Assembly (NCBI GenBank): GCA_018241425.1
Contig: JAFEDU010000002.1
Coordinates: 744,001 to 808,000 of the forward strand
DNA from: Pseudomonadota bacterium
Lineage (GTDB): Bacteria; Pseudomonadota; Gammaproteobacteria; Steroidobacterales; Steroidobacteraceae
Length of the DNA: 64,000 nucleotides
Direction of reading: 5' to 3'
The position numbers and the translations under genes were made by a program. Numbering within the stretch: position 1 is the stretch's first letter; each line of letters begins with the position of its first letter. Of this stretch, positions 17,060-25,947 are shown piece after piece. The notes under the pieces were generated by a model that searched no databases, was not told where the DNA came from, and was given only the letters and a program-made list of their open reading frames with translations.

Positions 17060-17986
17060 CTAAGTTGCATGTTCCGTGCCATTGGCCGGCGGCGTGGAGG
17101 GGGTTGGCGCGGCCGGCAGCGCATCGGGCGCGAGCTGCTCGCGCGGCCCGCCGAGAAGGGTAGAACCGGTGTCGGTGAGCTCGGTGGACAGGATCACCAC
17201 GGTCACGCGGCGGTTCGCGTTGCGGCCCTGCGCCGTGTCGTTGGTCTGGATCGGGTGTTCCTCGCCCAGCCCCACCACCGCGAGGCGTCCGGGGGCCACC
17301 CCGTGGCCGGCCAGGATGCGCACCACGCTGCCCGCGCGCGCCGCGGACAGCTCCCAGTTGGAGTAGAACACCGAAGTGCGGATGGGCACGTTGTCGGTGT
17401 GGCCCTCCACGCGGATGGAGTTCGGGAGCGGCGCGAGTACCCCCGCCAGCTCCTCGATGACGCCGGCGGCGTTCGGCGACAGCTGCGCCACGCCGCTCGG
17501 GAAGAGGATGTCGGAGCGGATCTCGACCGCGATCCACAGGTCGTTGCGATGGATGTTGACGGCGCCCTTGTCCACCAGTGCCTTCATGGCGGCCTCCAGC
17601 TGGTCGGCGACGTGGCCCAGGGCCTTGGACGCTTCGGTGAGCGCCTTGCCGCGTACCCGTACTTCCTCCGGCACCGGGGCAGGCTGCGGCGCGGCCCGGG
17701 TCTGTGGCGGCAGGAGCGACCGCGTCTGGCCCTTCATGAGCGGCATGTTGGTCTGGGCCGCGGAGCCGACTTCCTGCTCGCCGGTCTGCACCGGCTCGAG
17801 CGTGCGCGGGCTGCCGCGGAAGGCCGTGTAGATCGAGTCCGACAACACGCGGTACTTGCCCTCGTTGACCGAGGAGATCGCGTACATGACGACGAAGAAG
17901 GCGAGCAGCAGGGTGATCAGGTCGCCGTAGGGGATCGCCCAGCTCTCGTGGTTGGTGTGCTCTTCGTGGCGCTGGCGGCGTCCCAT
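17060..17986 (-). CDS. motD: MotD stator protein (MotB-type)
   Basis: MotD anchors the MotC/MotD stator to peptidoglycan. The 308-residue product has a basic N-terminus and a single membrane segment with the proton-carrying aspartate (PYGDLITLLLAFFVVMYAIS; Asp22). A plug/linker follows, then a C-terminal OmpA-like domain (about 170-280) containing VEGHTDNVPIRTSVFYSNWE and LSAARAGSVVRILAGHGVAP. It follows motC after nine bases. A second stator pair, motAB, lies at 43.6-45.5 kb. Confidence 0.94.
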   Translation of the reverse strand: MGRRQRHEEHTNHESWAIPYGDLITLLLAFFVVMYAISSVNEGKYRVLSDSIYTAFRGSPRTLEPVQTGEQEVGSAAQTNMPLMKGQTRSLLPPQTRAAPQPAPVPEEVRVRGKALTEASKALGHVADQLEAAMKALVDKGAVNIHRNDLWIAVEIRSDILFPSGVAQLSPNAAGVIEELAGVLAPLPNSIRVEGHTDNVPIRTSVFYSNWELSAARAGSVVRILAGHGVAPGRLAVVGLGEEHPIQTNDTAQGRNANRRVTVVILSTELTDTGSTLLGGPREQLAPDALPAAPTPSTPPANGTEHAT

Positions 17987-17995
17987 GCGGTGCTC

Positions 17996-18736
17996 CTAGT
18001 GCAGGTATCCCTGGAGTTTCGCCTCGATGGCGCGCGGGTTTTCGCCCTGCGCGATCGAGAGCATTCCGTCGATCACCATCTCGCGTATCTGGGACTGTCG
18101 TTGGATGATGAGCTTGAGTTTGGCCGCCACCGGCAGGAAGAACAGGTTCGCAAGCCCGATGCCGTACACCGTGGCGGTGAAGGCCGCGGCGATGCCGTGC
18201 CCGAGGCGGCTGGGATCGGCAAGGTTCTGCAGCACCGCCATGAGCCCAAGCACCGCGCCGATGATCCCGAGGGTCGGCGCATAGACGCCCATGCCCTCGA
18301 AGACCTTGGCGGCGGTGATGTCGGCATGCTCGCGGCTCTGCAGCTCGACGTTCATGACGGTGCTGATGCTGTCCGGCTCGCTGCCGTCGACGACCAGCTG
18401 CAGCACCTTCTTCATGAAGTCATCGTTCTCGCGTTCGATCTGGGGCTCGAGGCCGAGCAGCCCCTGCTTGCGGGCCGTATTGCTCCACTCGACCATCTTC
18501 GCGATCAGCGAGCGGCCGTCGCGGGCCGGTGGGCGCACCACCCAGGGGAAGATCGCGAGCGCGCGGCGCATCACGGCCCACGGGGTCTGGATGCAGATGG
18601 CCGCGACGGTGCCGACCACGACGATCATGAAGGCGGCAGCCGAGACCAGCGCCATGATGCCGGCGCCCTTGAGGATGGCGCCGACCAGGATCGCGAACAG
18701 CGCGAGGATCAGCCCGGTGATGCTCAGGATGTCCAC
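17996..18736 (-). CDS. motC: MotC stator protein (MotA-type)
   Basis: MotC is the proton-channel partner of MotD in the inner membrane. 246 residues, with four membrane helices: near the N-terminus (ITGLILALFAILVGAIL, then MALVSAAAFMIVVVGTVAAI) and around 145-205 (GIIGAVLGLMAVLQNL, GIGLANLFFLPVAAKL). The large cytoplasmic loop between them contacts FliG. PTLGIIGAVLG is the conserved MotA/ExbB/TolQ segment. It lies 52 bases downstream of fliA and is probably in the same operon. In Pseudomonas cheYZAB intervene between fliA and motCD; here they do not. Confidence 0.95.
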   Translation of the reverse strand: MDILSITGLILALFAILVGAILKGAGIMALVSAAAFMIVVVGTVAAICIQTPWAVMRRALAIFPWVVRPPARDGRSLIAKMVEWSNTARKQGLLGLEPQIERENDDFMKKVLQLVVDGSEPDSISTVMNVELQSREHADITAAKVFEGMGVYAPTLGIIGAVLGLMAVLQNLADPSRLGHGIAAAFTATVYGIGLANLFFLPVAAKLKLIIQRQSQIREMVIDGMLSIAQGENPRAIEAKLQGYLH

Positions 18737-18788
18737 GGAGCACCTCCATGGCGGCCTGGATGCCGCGTGGACTTGACGCTGATGATGT

Positions 18789-19520
18789 TCACGTCTGGCG
18801 CTCCATGGCCGCTTCGCGCCAGTCGGTCAGTCGCGCACGCAGGCGGCTCAGCGCCTGCCCGTGCAGCTGGCAGGCGCGCGACTCGGTGACTTCCAGCACC
18901 GCGCCGATCTCCTTGAGGTTGAGGCCATCGCTGTAATACAGGGACATGACCAGCCGCTCGCGGTCGGGAAGCCCTGCGATGGCGCGAGTCAGGGCCGCGC
19001 GGAACTGGTCGTCCGCCGCGTCCTTGAAGGGGTCGGCATCATTGGCCGTGCTGTCGCCACCGGCGTCGTCCAGGCTCGCCAGCTGGCAGCTGGCAGCGTC
19101 CTGTAAGGCCTTGTGGTAGTCCTCGAGGGACAGCCCCATGTGCTCGGCGACCTCCGTGTCGCGCGCGTCGCGCCCGGTGCTCTGCTCGATCTCGCGTACC
19201 GCCGCGGCTACGGCACGCGCCTGCCGGTGCACCGAGCGCGGTGCCCAGTCCAGTTTGCGCAGGGCATCGATCATGGCCCCGCGAATGCGTATGCCCGCAT
19301 AGGTTTCAAAACTCGCGCCGCGATTCATAGACCAGTTGGCCGCTGCCTCCATCAGTCCCAGCATCCCCGCCTGGATCAGGTCGTCCACGGCAACCGAGGG
19401 CGGCAGGCGTCCGGCCAGGTGATACGCGATGCGCTTCACCAGCTCTGCGTGCCGCACGATCAGCTCGTCGCTCGCACTGCGGGGCCCGGAACCCGCGGCA
19501 TATCGGTTGACCGCGTTCAC
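18789..19520 (-). CDS. fliA: FliA flagellar sigma factor (sigma-28)
   Basis: FliA directs RNA polymerase to late flagellar promoters. I place the start at the GTG at 19520, which overlaps the fleN stop by four bases (GTGA), giving 243 residues, the usual length. Region 2 (VDDLIQAGMLGLMEAAANW; RGASFETYAGIRIRGAMIDA), region 3 (about 125-165) and region 4 with its helix-turn-helix (LNLKEIGAVLEVTESRACQL) are complete. Its own targets are visible here: matching promoters before fliC, fliS, flgM and motA. Confidence 0.97.
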   Translation of the reverse strand: MNAVNRYAAGSGPRSASDELIVRHAELVKRIAYHLAGRLPPSVAVDDLIQAGMLGLMEAAANWSMNRGASFETYAGIRIRGAMIDALRKLDWAPRSVHRQARAVAAAVREIEQSTGRDARDTEVAEHMGLSLEDYHKALQDAASCQLASLDDAGGDSTANDADPFKDAADDQFRAALTRAIAGLPDRERLVMSLYYSDGLNLKEIGAVLEVTESRACQLHGQALSRLRARLTDWREAAMERQT

Positions 19521-20398
19521 GACACGGCCACCGGGCGGGCACGGCCGACTCGCACCAGCCGCTCCACGAAGAATTCGATGTTGCCGCGCGGACCGTCTGG
19601 TATCGCCCATGTATCGGCCTGGCCGGCCAATTTCTTAAATGCCCGTGCCGCGGGGGAGGCCGGATAGGCGTCCAGGACGGGGCGCTGCTCCCGCACCGCA
19701 CGCCGCAGCGCCTCATCCGAGGGGACTTCACCCGCGAATTCGAGGGTTACGTCGAGGAATCGGGCGGTAACGCGCGCAAACCGCTCGAACAGCCCCGCCC
19801 CGGTGCGTTCGCCCCGGCACTGGTTGGCGAGCACGTGGAAGCGGCTTACGCCGTGCTTTCGACTTAATACCTTGACCAGGGCGTAGGCGTCGGTGAGGGA
19901 TGCCGGCTCATCGCACAGGACGATGAGGACGTGCTGCGCCGCCTGCGCGAACTGCAGCACGCCGTGGTGCAGGCCCGGCGCTGTGTCGACGATCAGGGTG
20001 TCGATCTGCATGGGCAGCGTGCTGAACGCCCGCACCAGGCCCAGGTGTTCCTCGGGGCCGAGCTGGGCGAGTTCCGCCGAGCCGGAGGCTGCCGGCAGCA
20101 GGTGGAAGCCCTGCGGGGCCTCGACCAGCACCTCTTCCAGGGTGCGCTCTCCGGCCAGCACGTGCGCCAGCGTGTAGTTGGGGGACAGCCCCAGCATGAC
20201 GTCGGCGTTGGCAAGCCCCAGGTCGCCGTCGAACAGCACCACGCGGCGGCCGCGCCGGCTGAGTGCGGTCGCGAGGTTGACCGAGACGCTCGTCTTGCCC
20301 ACGCCGCCCTTGCCGCCGGCGACGGCGATGACGCGTACCGGCCGGGTGAGGCTCTCAAGGCGGTTGTTGCGGATCAGGCTCAGTTCAGGCGCGGACAT
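19517..20398 (-). CDS. fleN: FleN (FlhG) flagellar number regulator
   Basis: FleN is a MinD/ParA-type ATPase that restrains FleQ and limits flagellar number. I use the ATG at 20398 (293 aa); the frame extends upstream only through flhF. The deviant Walker A motif KGGVGKT is at residues 30-36, preceded by IAVAGG. VVLFDGDLGLANADVMLG and LIVDTAPG are the switch segments. A short N-terminal tail (LSLIRNNRLES) may be the FlhF-stimulating segment known from other FlhG proteins. It overlaps flhF by 14 bases and fliA by four. Confidence 0.95.
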   Translation of the reverse strand: MSAPELSLIRNNRLESLTRPVRVIAVAGGKGGVGKTSVSVNLATALSRRGRRVVLFDGDLGLANADVMLGLSPNYTLAHVLAGERTLEEVLVEAPQGFHLLPAASGSAELAQLGPEEHLGLVRAFSTLPMQIDTLIVDTAPGLHHGVLQFAQAAQHVLIVLCDEPASLTDAYALVKVLSRKHGVSRFHVLANQCRGERTGAGLFERFARVTARFLDVTLEFAGEVPSDEALRRAVREQRPVLDAYPASPAARAFKKLAGQADTWAIPDGPRGNIEFFVERLVRVGRARPVAVS

Positions 20399-21629
20399 GG
20401 GATACCTTTCCAAATTGACGCCGCAGCAGGTCCTCGTCGGCATTGGCCCCGGTCTCCTTGGCGAGGGCGACCGCGCGCGACACCAGGTCCAGGGCCCGTG
20501 CCGGCCGCAGGTCCTCCGGCACGCGCTGCCCCTCGCTCACGTAGCTGAGCTTCAGCTGGGCCCGCATCAGCACCGACAGCGAGCCGCCGAGGCTGACGGC
20601 TTCGTCGAGCTTGGTGAGGAGCGCCGTGGCGGGACTCGCGGGCTGGAAGCGCCGTACGACCTCCTCAAGGCACGCGGCCTGGGTATTGGCGGACAGCACC
20701 AGCACCGACTCGAGCTCCGGGGCGCACCCCGACAGCACGTTCAGGCGCTCCGGGAAGCATGCATCGCGCAGGCTGGCCCCGGGAGTGTCGATGAGCACCA
20801 TGCGGTACTGCGTCAGCTGCGAGAGCAGCTTCGGCAGGTCGCCGAAGCGGTCGGGCACGTAGACGGCGGCGCCGAGGAGCTGGCCGAGAGCCCGCAGTTC
20901 GTCGTGTGCGCCGATGCGGGCGGAGTCGGCTGCGACCAGGGCGAGTTCGCGCGCGCCGTGGCGCAGGGCCCAGCGTACGGCGATCTTGGCGAGGCTCGTG
21001 GTCTTGCCCACGCCGGTGGTTCCGATGAAGGCGAGGCGGCCGCCTTCCTCGGCCCAGCGCTCGCCCGTGACCGTCAGGTACTGGGCGATCGCGGTGAAGG
21101 CGAAGCGGCGCGCGAAGCTCAGTTCAACGTCCGCGGGCAGCTGCTCGGTGATGCGTTCGGCGAGGTCGCGGGCGAGGCCAAGCTCGGAGAGCTCGCGCAG
21201 CAGCTCGGTGTGCACCGGCATGCGCCGGGTGAGGTCGGTCCAGGCCAGCTGCGACAGCTGCGTCTCGAGCATTGCCCGCAGCGTCTTCAGTTCCTGGGTC
21301 ACGGCGTCCCCGGCCGCCACCGGCTCGGCGGCGAGGGCCGTCGGGGCGACGACCGGTCGCGGCAGCGGCGGGACTTCCACGGTCCGGGCTGCGACGCGCG
21401 GGGGTTCGCGTGCCGGCGCCGGTTCCGGAACCTCGATCGCCGCGGGAGTCAGGTCCACGGTCTCGGTGGTATCGGCGAGGTCGCCGGCGACGTCAGCGCC
21501 CGCGGTGATCTCCACCCCTTCCGCGATGCGGCGGGAGGACAGGATCACGGCGTTCTCGCCCAGGCGGTCGCGGATGCCGCGCAGCGCCTGCCGTGTGTTG
21601 GGGGCTACCAGACGAATGATCCTCATCAC
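20385..21629 (-). CDS. flhF: FlhF SRP-type GTPase, polar flagellum placement
   Basis: FlhF marks the pole where the flagellum is built. In the 414-residue protein an N-terminal B domain (RIIRLVAPNTRQALRGIRDR) is followed by a Pro/Ala/Glu-rich linker (about 70-110). The NG GTPase domain contains FIGTTGVGKTTSLAKIAVR (G1), LVAADSARIGA, LIDTPGASLRD and TKLDEAVSLGGSLSV. The start at 21629 has tandem ATG codons. It lies 23 bases after flhA and overlaps fleN, the classic flhA-flhF-fleN order of polar flagellates. Confidence 0.96.
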   Translation of the reverse strand: MMRIIRLVAPNTRQALRGIRDRLGENAVILSSRRIAEGVEITAGADVAGDLADTTETVDLTPAAIEVPEPAPAREPPRVAARTVEVPPLPRPVVAPTALAAEPVAAGDAVTQELKTLRAMLETQLSQLAWTDLTRRMPVHTELLRELSELGLARDLAERITEQLPADVELSFARRFAFTAIAQYLTVTGERWAEEGGRLAFIGTTGVGKTTSLAKIAVRWALRHGARELALVAADSARIGAHDELRALGQLLGAAVYVPDRFGDLPKLLSQLTQYRMVLIDTPGASLRDACFPERLNVLSGCAPELESVLVLSANTQAACLEEVVRRFQPASPATALLTKLDEAVSLGGSLSVLMRAQLKLSYVSEGQRVPEDLRPARALDLVSRAVALAKETGANADEDLLRRQFGKVSHVRA

Positions 21630-21652
21630 TTCTCTCCCAGCATTTCCTTAAC

Positions 21653-23737
21653 TCAGCGTCCGACGGTGCCCACCAGGCGCACCTTGCGGTTGTCGGGAAT
21701 CTCGTTCCAGGCCAGCACGTTCAGGCCCGGCACGCTTGCGCGCACGAAGCTCGCGAGTGCCGGCCGCAGCGCCGGCGCGACGAGCAGCACCGCGGCCTCG
21801 CCGGCCATCTCGCGGCGCTGCGTGGACTCGGTGAGCCGCTGGCGCAGCTTCTCGGCCAGTCCCGGCTCCAGCGCCGCACCGGAGCCGGAGGCGAGGGCGC
21901 TGCTCAGGAGCCGCTCCAGCTCGCCGTCCAGCGACATCACCGGGATCTCGGCCGAGCTGCCGGCGATGTCGGAGAGGATCTGCCGCCCGAGGGCGATGCG
22001 GACCTGGCTCTGCAGCACCGCCGGGTCGGCGGAGCGCGGTGCGTTCTCGGCGATGGTCTCCAGAATCGTGCGCATGTTCCTCAGCGGTACCCGTTCCGTC
22101 AGAAGTCCTTGCAGGACTCGTACCAGTGCGGCCAGTGGCAGCACCCGCGGCACCAGGTCCTCGACCAGTTTCGGGGCGGACTTGGCCGCGACGTTGAGCA
22201 GGTGTTGCACTTCCTCGTGGCCGAGCAGCTCGTGAGCATGGCTCTGCAATAGCGCGCTCAGGTGGGTGGCGATGACGGTGCTCGGGTCAACGACCGTGTA
22301 GCCGAGGGTCTGGGCGTGATCGCGTGCCGCCGGCTCGATCCACACCGCCTCCATACCGAAGGCAGGGTCGCGCGTGGCGATTCCCTGCAGCGCGCCGAAG
22401 ACGCGGCCGGGATTGAGTGCCAGTTCACGGTCGGCGTAGATGATGCCTTCGCCGATCGGCACGCCACCCATGGTGATGCGGTAGGCATTCGGGGGCAGGT
22501 CTAGGTTGTCGCGGATGTGTACCGCGGGAATGAGGAAGCCGAGCTCCTGCGAGAGCTTCTTGCGCACGCCCCGGACCCGCGCGAGCAGTTCGCCGCGCGG
22601 CTTGGAGTCCACCAGCGGCACCAGGCGGTAGCCGACCTCCAGCCCGAGCCGGTCGACCGGCGGCACGTCGTCCCAGGTGAGTTCCTTGTTCTCGGCGGCG
22701 GCCGGGACAGGTGTCGGGGCGGCAGCCGCAGCCGGCGGGGTGGAACGCCGCTGGGAGAGGTACCAGGCGGTGCCGCCGCAGACCGCCGCGATGCCCAGGA
22801 ACACCGCGTTCGGCATCCCCGGGATCAGTCCCATCACGCCCAGCAGTGCCGCCGCGACACTCAGGGACTTGGCATTGCCAAACAACTGGCGGCGCAGCTC
22901 GCCGCCCACATCCTGCGGCCGGGACATGCGGGTCACGATGATCGCGACCGCGGTCGACAGCAGGAGCGCCGGTAGCTGTGCGGCGAGCCCGTCACCGATG
23001 GTGAGCAGCGTGTAGGTGCGCGCCGCCGCCGAGACTCCCATGCCGTGACCCATGGTGCCGATGGCGAGGCCACCGACCATGTTGATGACCAGGATCAGGA
23101 TGCCGGCGAGCGCATCGCCGCGCACGAACTTGCTGGCGCCGTCCATCGCGCCGTAGAAGTCGGCCTCGGCGCGAACTTCCGTGCGGCGCACGCGCGCCTC
23201 GTCTTGGTTGATGAGTCCGCTGTTCAGATCGGCATCGATCGCCATCTGCTTGCCGGGCATCGCATCCAGGGTGAAGCGCGCGCTGACCTCGGAGATGCGC
23301 CCCGAGCCCTTGGTGACCACCACGAAGTTGATGATGGTGAGGATCACGAACACCACCACGCCGACGGCAAAGTTGCCGCCGATCACGAACTCCCCGAAGG
23401 ACTTGATGACGTGACCGGCGGCCTGCGCGCCGGTGTGTCCGTTCAGCAGCACGACGCGGGTCGAGGCGACGTTCAGCGCCAGCCGCAGCAGGGTGGCCAG
23501 CAGCAGCACGGTTGGGAAGGTTCCGAACTCGATCGGGCGGGTGACGTAGAACACCGCCATGACGATGACGATCGAGAGCGCGATGTTGAAGGTGAACAGC
23601 AGGTCCAGCGCCAGCGGCGGCAGCGGCAGCACGATCATCGCGAGGATCGCGAGCACGCCGGCCGGCACCCCGATGCCCTGGCGCAGCAGGTCCTTCAGGG
23701 TCAGCGGCTGGCCCGTGGTCGTGGTGGCGCCGCTCAT
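21653..23737 (-). CDS. flhA: FlhA flagellar export gate protein
   Basis: FlhA is the nonameric inner-membrane gate of the flagellar type III secretion system. 694 residues. The N-terminal half has about eight membrane helices (VLAILAMIVLPLPPLALDLL, ALSIVIVMAVFYV and more). The FHIPEP signature region reads SRLSEVSARFTLDAMPGKQMA-like here (ISEVSARFTLDAMPGKQ), followed by IDADLNSGLINQDEARVRR. The cytoplasmic C-terminal domain (about 360-694) docks chaperone-substrate complexes. It overlaps the flhB stop by four bases. Confidence 0.98.
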   Translation of the reverse strand: MSGATTTTGQPLTLKDLLRQGIGVPAGVLAILAMIVLPLPPLALDLLFTFNIALSIVIVMAVFYVTRPIEFGTFPTVLLLATLLRLALNVASTRVVLLNGHTGAQAAGHVIKSFGEFVIGGNFAVGVVVFVILTIINFVVVTKGSGRISEVSARFTLDAMPGKQMAIDADLNSGLINQDEARVRRTEVRAEADFYGAMDGASKFVRGDALAGILILVINMVGGLAIGTMGHGMGVSAAARTYTLLTIGDGLAAQLPALLLSTAVAIIVTRMSRPQDVGGELRRQLFGNAKSLSVAAALLGVMGLIPGMPNAVFLGIAAVCGGTAWYLSQRRSTPPAAAAAPTPVPAAAENKELTWDDVPPVDRLGLEVGYRLVPLVDSKPRGELLARVRGVRKKLSQELGFLIPAVHIRDNLDLPPNAYRITMGGVPIGEGIIYADRELALNPGRVFGALQGIATRDPAFGMEAVWIEPAARDHAQTLGYTVVDPSTVIATHLSALLQSHAHELLGHEEVQHLLNVAAKSAPKLVEDLVPRVLPLAALVRVLQGLLTERVPLRNMRTILETIAENAPRSADPAVLQSQVRIALGRQILSDIAGSSAEIPVMSLDGELERLLSSALASGSGAALEPGLAEKLRQRLTESTQRREMAGEAAVLLVAPALRPALASFVRASVPGLNVLAWNEIPDNRKVRLVGTVGR

Positions 23738-24855
23738 GCGTCAGCCCCGGCATCGAGCTCGAGCGTGGGCCGCTGCGGGGGCGCGTACCCGAAGCGGGCT
23801 GCGGCCTTCAGCTGCGCGAGATAGGTGAGGACCTGGGCCACGGCGACGTACAGGGAGGCGGGGATCTCGCCCCCGATCTCCACGTGGCGGTGCAGGGCAC
23901 GCGCCAGCGGCGGTGCCTCGAAGATCGGCACCTTGTGTTCCTCGGCCACGCCGCGGATGCGCGCGGCCACGAGGTCCATGCCCTTCGCGACCACCACCGG
24001 CGCGCGCATGCGCGACTCCACGTAGCGCAGTGCCACGGCGTAGTGGGTCGGGTTCACCACCACCACGTCGGCCTTCGGGACCTCGGCCATCATGCGGCGG
24101 CGTGCGAGCTCGCGCTGGATGCTGCGGATGCGGCCGCGGGTCTCGGGCGCGCCCTCGGTCTCCTTCATCTCCTCGCGCACCTCGGCGCGCGTCATGCGCA
24201 GGCGCTGGGAGTGCTGCCACAGCTGCCACGGCACGTCGGCGCCGGCGATGATCGCCACGGCACCGGCGAGGATCAGGAACGCATCGGCGATGAGCTGCGC
24301 GGCCCGCGCGAGCGCGGCCTCCGTACCGGCACTGCTCAGCCCCTGGATCACGGGGGCGTCGTGCCAGAGCACGGCAGCGGCTACGACCGCGATCAGGAGG
24401 AACTTGACGAATGCCTTGACCAGTTCCACCACGCCGCGCAGCGAGAACATGCGGCCGAAGCCCGAGATGGGATTCAGCCGGTTGAAGTCGGGGGCCAGCG
24501 CCTGGAGCGTGAAATTCCAGCCACCGACGGCCAGCGGGGCGGCTAGGCTTGCAACCACGCACACCCCGAACACCGGGGCGCAGGCGAGCAGCGCGTGAGC
24601 AGCGGTGCTGGTCACCACCGTCAGGGCCTGGGTTTCATCGAGCGCGCGCGCCGGGGCGATGTCGAGGCCCGTGCCCAGCATGCCGCGCAGCTGTGACCCG
24701 CTGTAGGGGCCGAGCGCCTTCAGGGCGAGTGCGCTCGCGAACAGCACGGCCGCAGTGCTCAGGTCGCGCGAGCGCGGCACCTGGCCGGCCTCGCGGGCCC
24801 GGTCGCGCCGCCGTTGTGTGGATTGTTCGGTGCCTTCCTGGTCGTTCTCGGCCAT
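23734..24855 (-). CDS. flhB: FlhB export switch protein
   Basis: FlhB sits beside the export gate and switches substrate class after hook completion. 373 residues: a charged N-terminus (GTEQSTQRRRDRAREAGQVP), four membrane helices between about 30 and 215, and the cytoplasmic domain with the self-cleaving NPTH motif at residues 268-271. The KADVVVVNPTHYAVALRY context is standard. fliR lies three bases upstream and flhA overlaps downstream. Confidence 0.97.
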   Translation of the reverse strand: MAENDQEGTEQSTQRRRDRAREAGQVPRSRDLSTAAVLFASALALKALGPYSGSQLRGMLGTGLDIAPARALDETQALTVVTSTAAHALLACAPVFGVCVVASLAAPLAVGGWNFTLQALAPDFNRLNPISGFGRMFSLRGVVELVKAFVKFLLIAVVAAAVLWHDAPVIQGLSSAGTEAALARAAQLIADAFLILAGAVAIIAGADVPWQLWQHSQRLRMTRAEVREEMKETEGAPETRGRIRSIQRELARRRMMAEVPKADVVVVNPTHYAVALRYVESRMRAPVVVAKGMDLVAARIRGVAEEHKVPIFEAPPLARALHRHVEIGGEIPASLYVAVAQVLTYLAQLKAAARFGYAPPQRPTLELDAGADA

Positions 24856-24858
24856 GGG

Positions 24859-25647
24859 CTACTCCGCGTGTCCCACGAGGCTGCCGAGCATGTGGAAGGC
24901 CTGACCGAGCGCGTCGATGAAGGTCGACTGCAGGCTGAACAGGCCCGCCAGCACTACCACGAGCCCGCACAGGAGCGAGACCGGTAGGCCGACGGCGAAC
25001 AGGTTGAGCGCCGGTGCGGCGCGACTGATGACGCCGAAGGCGAGCTGCACGACCAGCAGCGCCGTCACCCCGGGCAGGGCAATGGTGAGCGCGCTGCGGA
25101 ACAGCTGCCCGCCCCACTCGACGACCGTGTGAAGCCCCGCGGTGCCGAGCCCGTCCACCCCGACCGGCAGCGAATGGAAGCTGCCAACCAGGGTATTGAA
25201 CAGGGTGAGGTGTCCGTTCAGCGCCAGGAACGTCAGCGTCACGAGGAGCGTAAACAGCTGGCCGAGCGCCGGGGTGCTGCTCGAGCCGCCGCGCTGGGGA
25301 TCCATGTTGAAGGCGAAGGACAGGCCCATGCCGTTGGCCAGCATCTGGCCGCCCAGGTTCACCGCGTCGAAGGTGAGCTGCAGGCAGAAGCCCAGCGCGA
25401 GACCAATCAGCACCTGCTGGATCGTGACCATGACGCCCGTCACCGAGAGGGGCGAGACGCCGGCGAGGTCGGGGAGGAGGGGCGCGACGAGCGAGGCGAT
25501 CGCTCCGGCCAGTATGACCCGCACGCGCGCCGGCACCATGGCGGCACCGAACAGCGGCGCCACCATGAAACAGGCGCCGATGCGCACGAACGGCCAGAAC
25601 AGCTGGAGTACCCAGTGCTGAAGCTGATCGGGATTGAGGGTAATCAT
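24859..25647 (-). CDS. fliR: FliR export gate protein
   Basis: FliR is part of the FliPQR export channel in the inner membrane. I use the ATG at 25647 (262 aa); the frame runs further upstream only through fliQ. Six hydrophobic helices are visible, with family segments FVRIGACFMVAPLFGAAMVP, LGFCLQLTFDAVNLGGQML and GLSFAFNMDP. It lies 17 bases after fliQ and three before flhB. Confidence 0.95.
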   Translation of the reverse strand: MITLNPDQLQHWVLQLFWPFVRIGACFMVAPLFGAAMVPARVRVILAGAIASLVAPLLPDLAGVSPLSVTGVMVTIQQVLIGLALGFCLQLTFDAVNLGGQMLANGMGLSFAFNMDPQRGGSSSTPALGQLFTLLVTLTFLALNGHLTLFNTLVGSFHSLPVGVDGLGTAGLHTVVEWGGQLFRSALTIALPGVTALLVVQLAFGVISRAAPALNLFAVGLPVSLLCGLVVVLAGLFSLQSTFIDALGQAFHMLGSLVGHAE

Positions 25648-25664
25648 GGGCGCGCGTCGCTCGT

Positions 25665-25934
25665 TCAGTTGATGAGCCCGGGGATGCTCTCGATCAGCTC
25701 TCGCGTGTAGCTGATCAGCACCTTCAGCATCCACGGGCCGGTGAAGACGAGCGTGGCGGCGACCGCCAGAAGCTTGGGGATGAACGACAGGGTGGTCTCG
25801 TTGATCTGGGTCGCCGCCTGGAAGGCGCCGACGACGAGGCCGGTGAGGAGCGCCACCAGCAACAGCGGTGCGGCGAGCAGCAGCGTGATCTCGAGGGCGC
25901 GGCTGCCGATGCTGACTACGGTTTCGGGCGTCAT
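25665..25934 (-). CDS. fliQ: FliQ export gate protein
   Basis: FliQ is a small subunit of the export channel. 89 residues from the ATG at 25934, exactly the family length, with two membrane helices (ITLLLAAPLLLVALLTGLVV; LLAVAATLVFTGPWMLKVLI) around the conserved QAATQINETTLSFIPKL loop. It lies between fliP and fliR in the canonical order. Confidence 0.96.
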   Translation of the reverse strand: MTPETVVSIGSRALEITLLLAAPLLLVALLTGLVVGAFQAATQINETTLSFIPKLLAVAATLVFTGPWMLKVLISYTRELIESIPGLIN

Positions 25935-25947
25935 GTGGCCGATGCCC

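Noticed and set aside
18737..18788. Sigma-28-like box before motC
   Set aside because: TCAAGTCC is present on the minus strand, but no GCCGATAA-like -10 lies at an acceptable distance.
16766..18889. 707-codon open frame on the plus strand opposite motD/motC
   Set aside because: It is rich in Arg, Gly, Asp and His with no domain pattern. It lies antisense to two clearly conserved stator genes, as expected for the opposite strand of GC-rich coding DNA.
20178..22235. 685-codon plus-strand frame over fleN, flhF and flhA
   Set aside because: Crosses three conserved minus-strand genes and shows no family signature; shadow.
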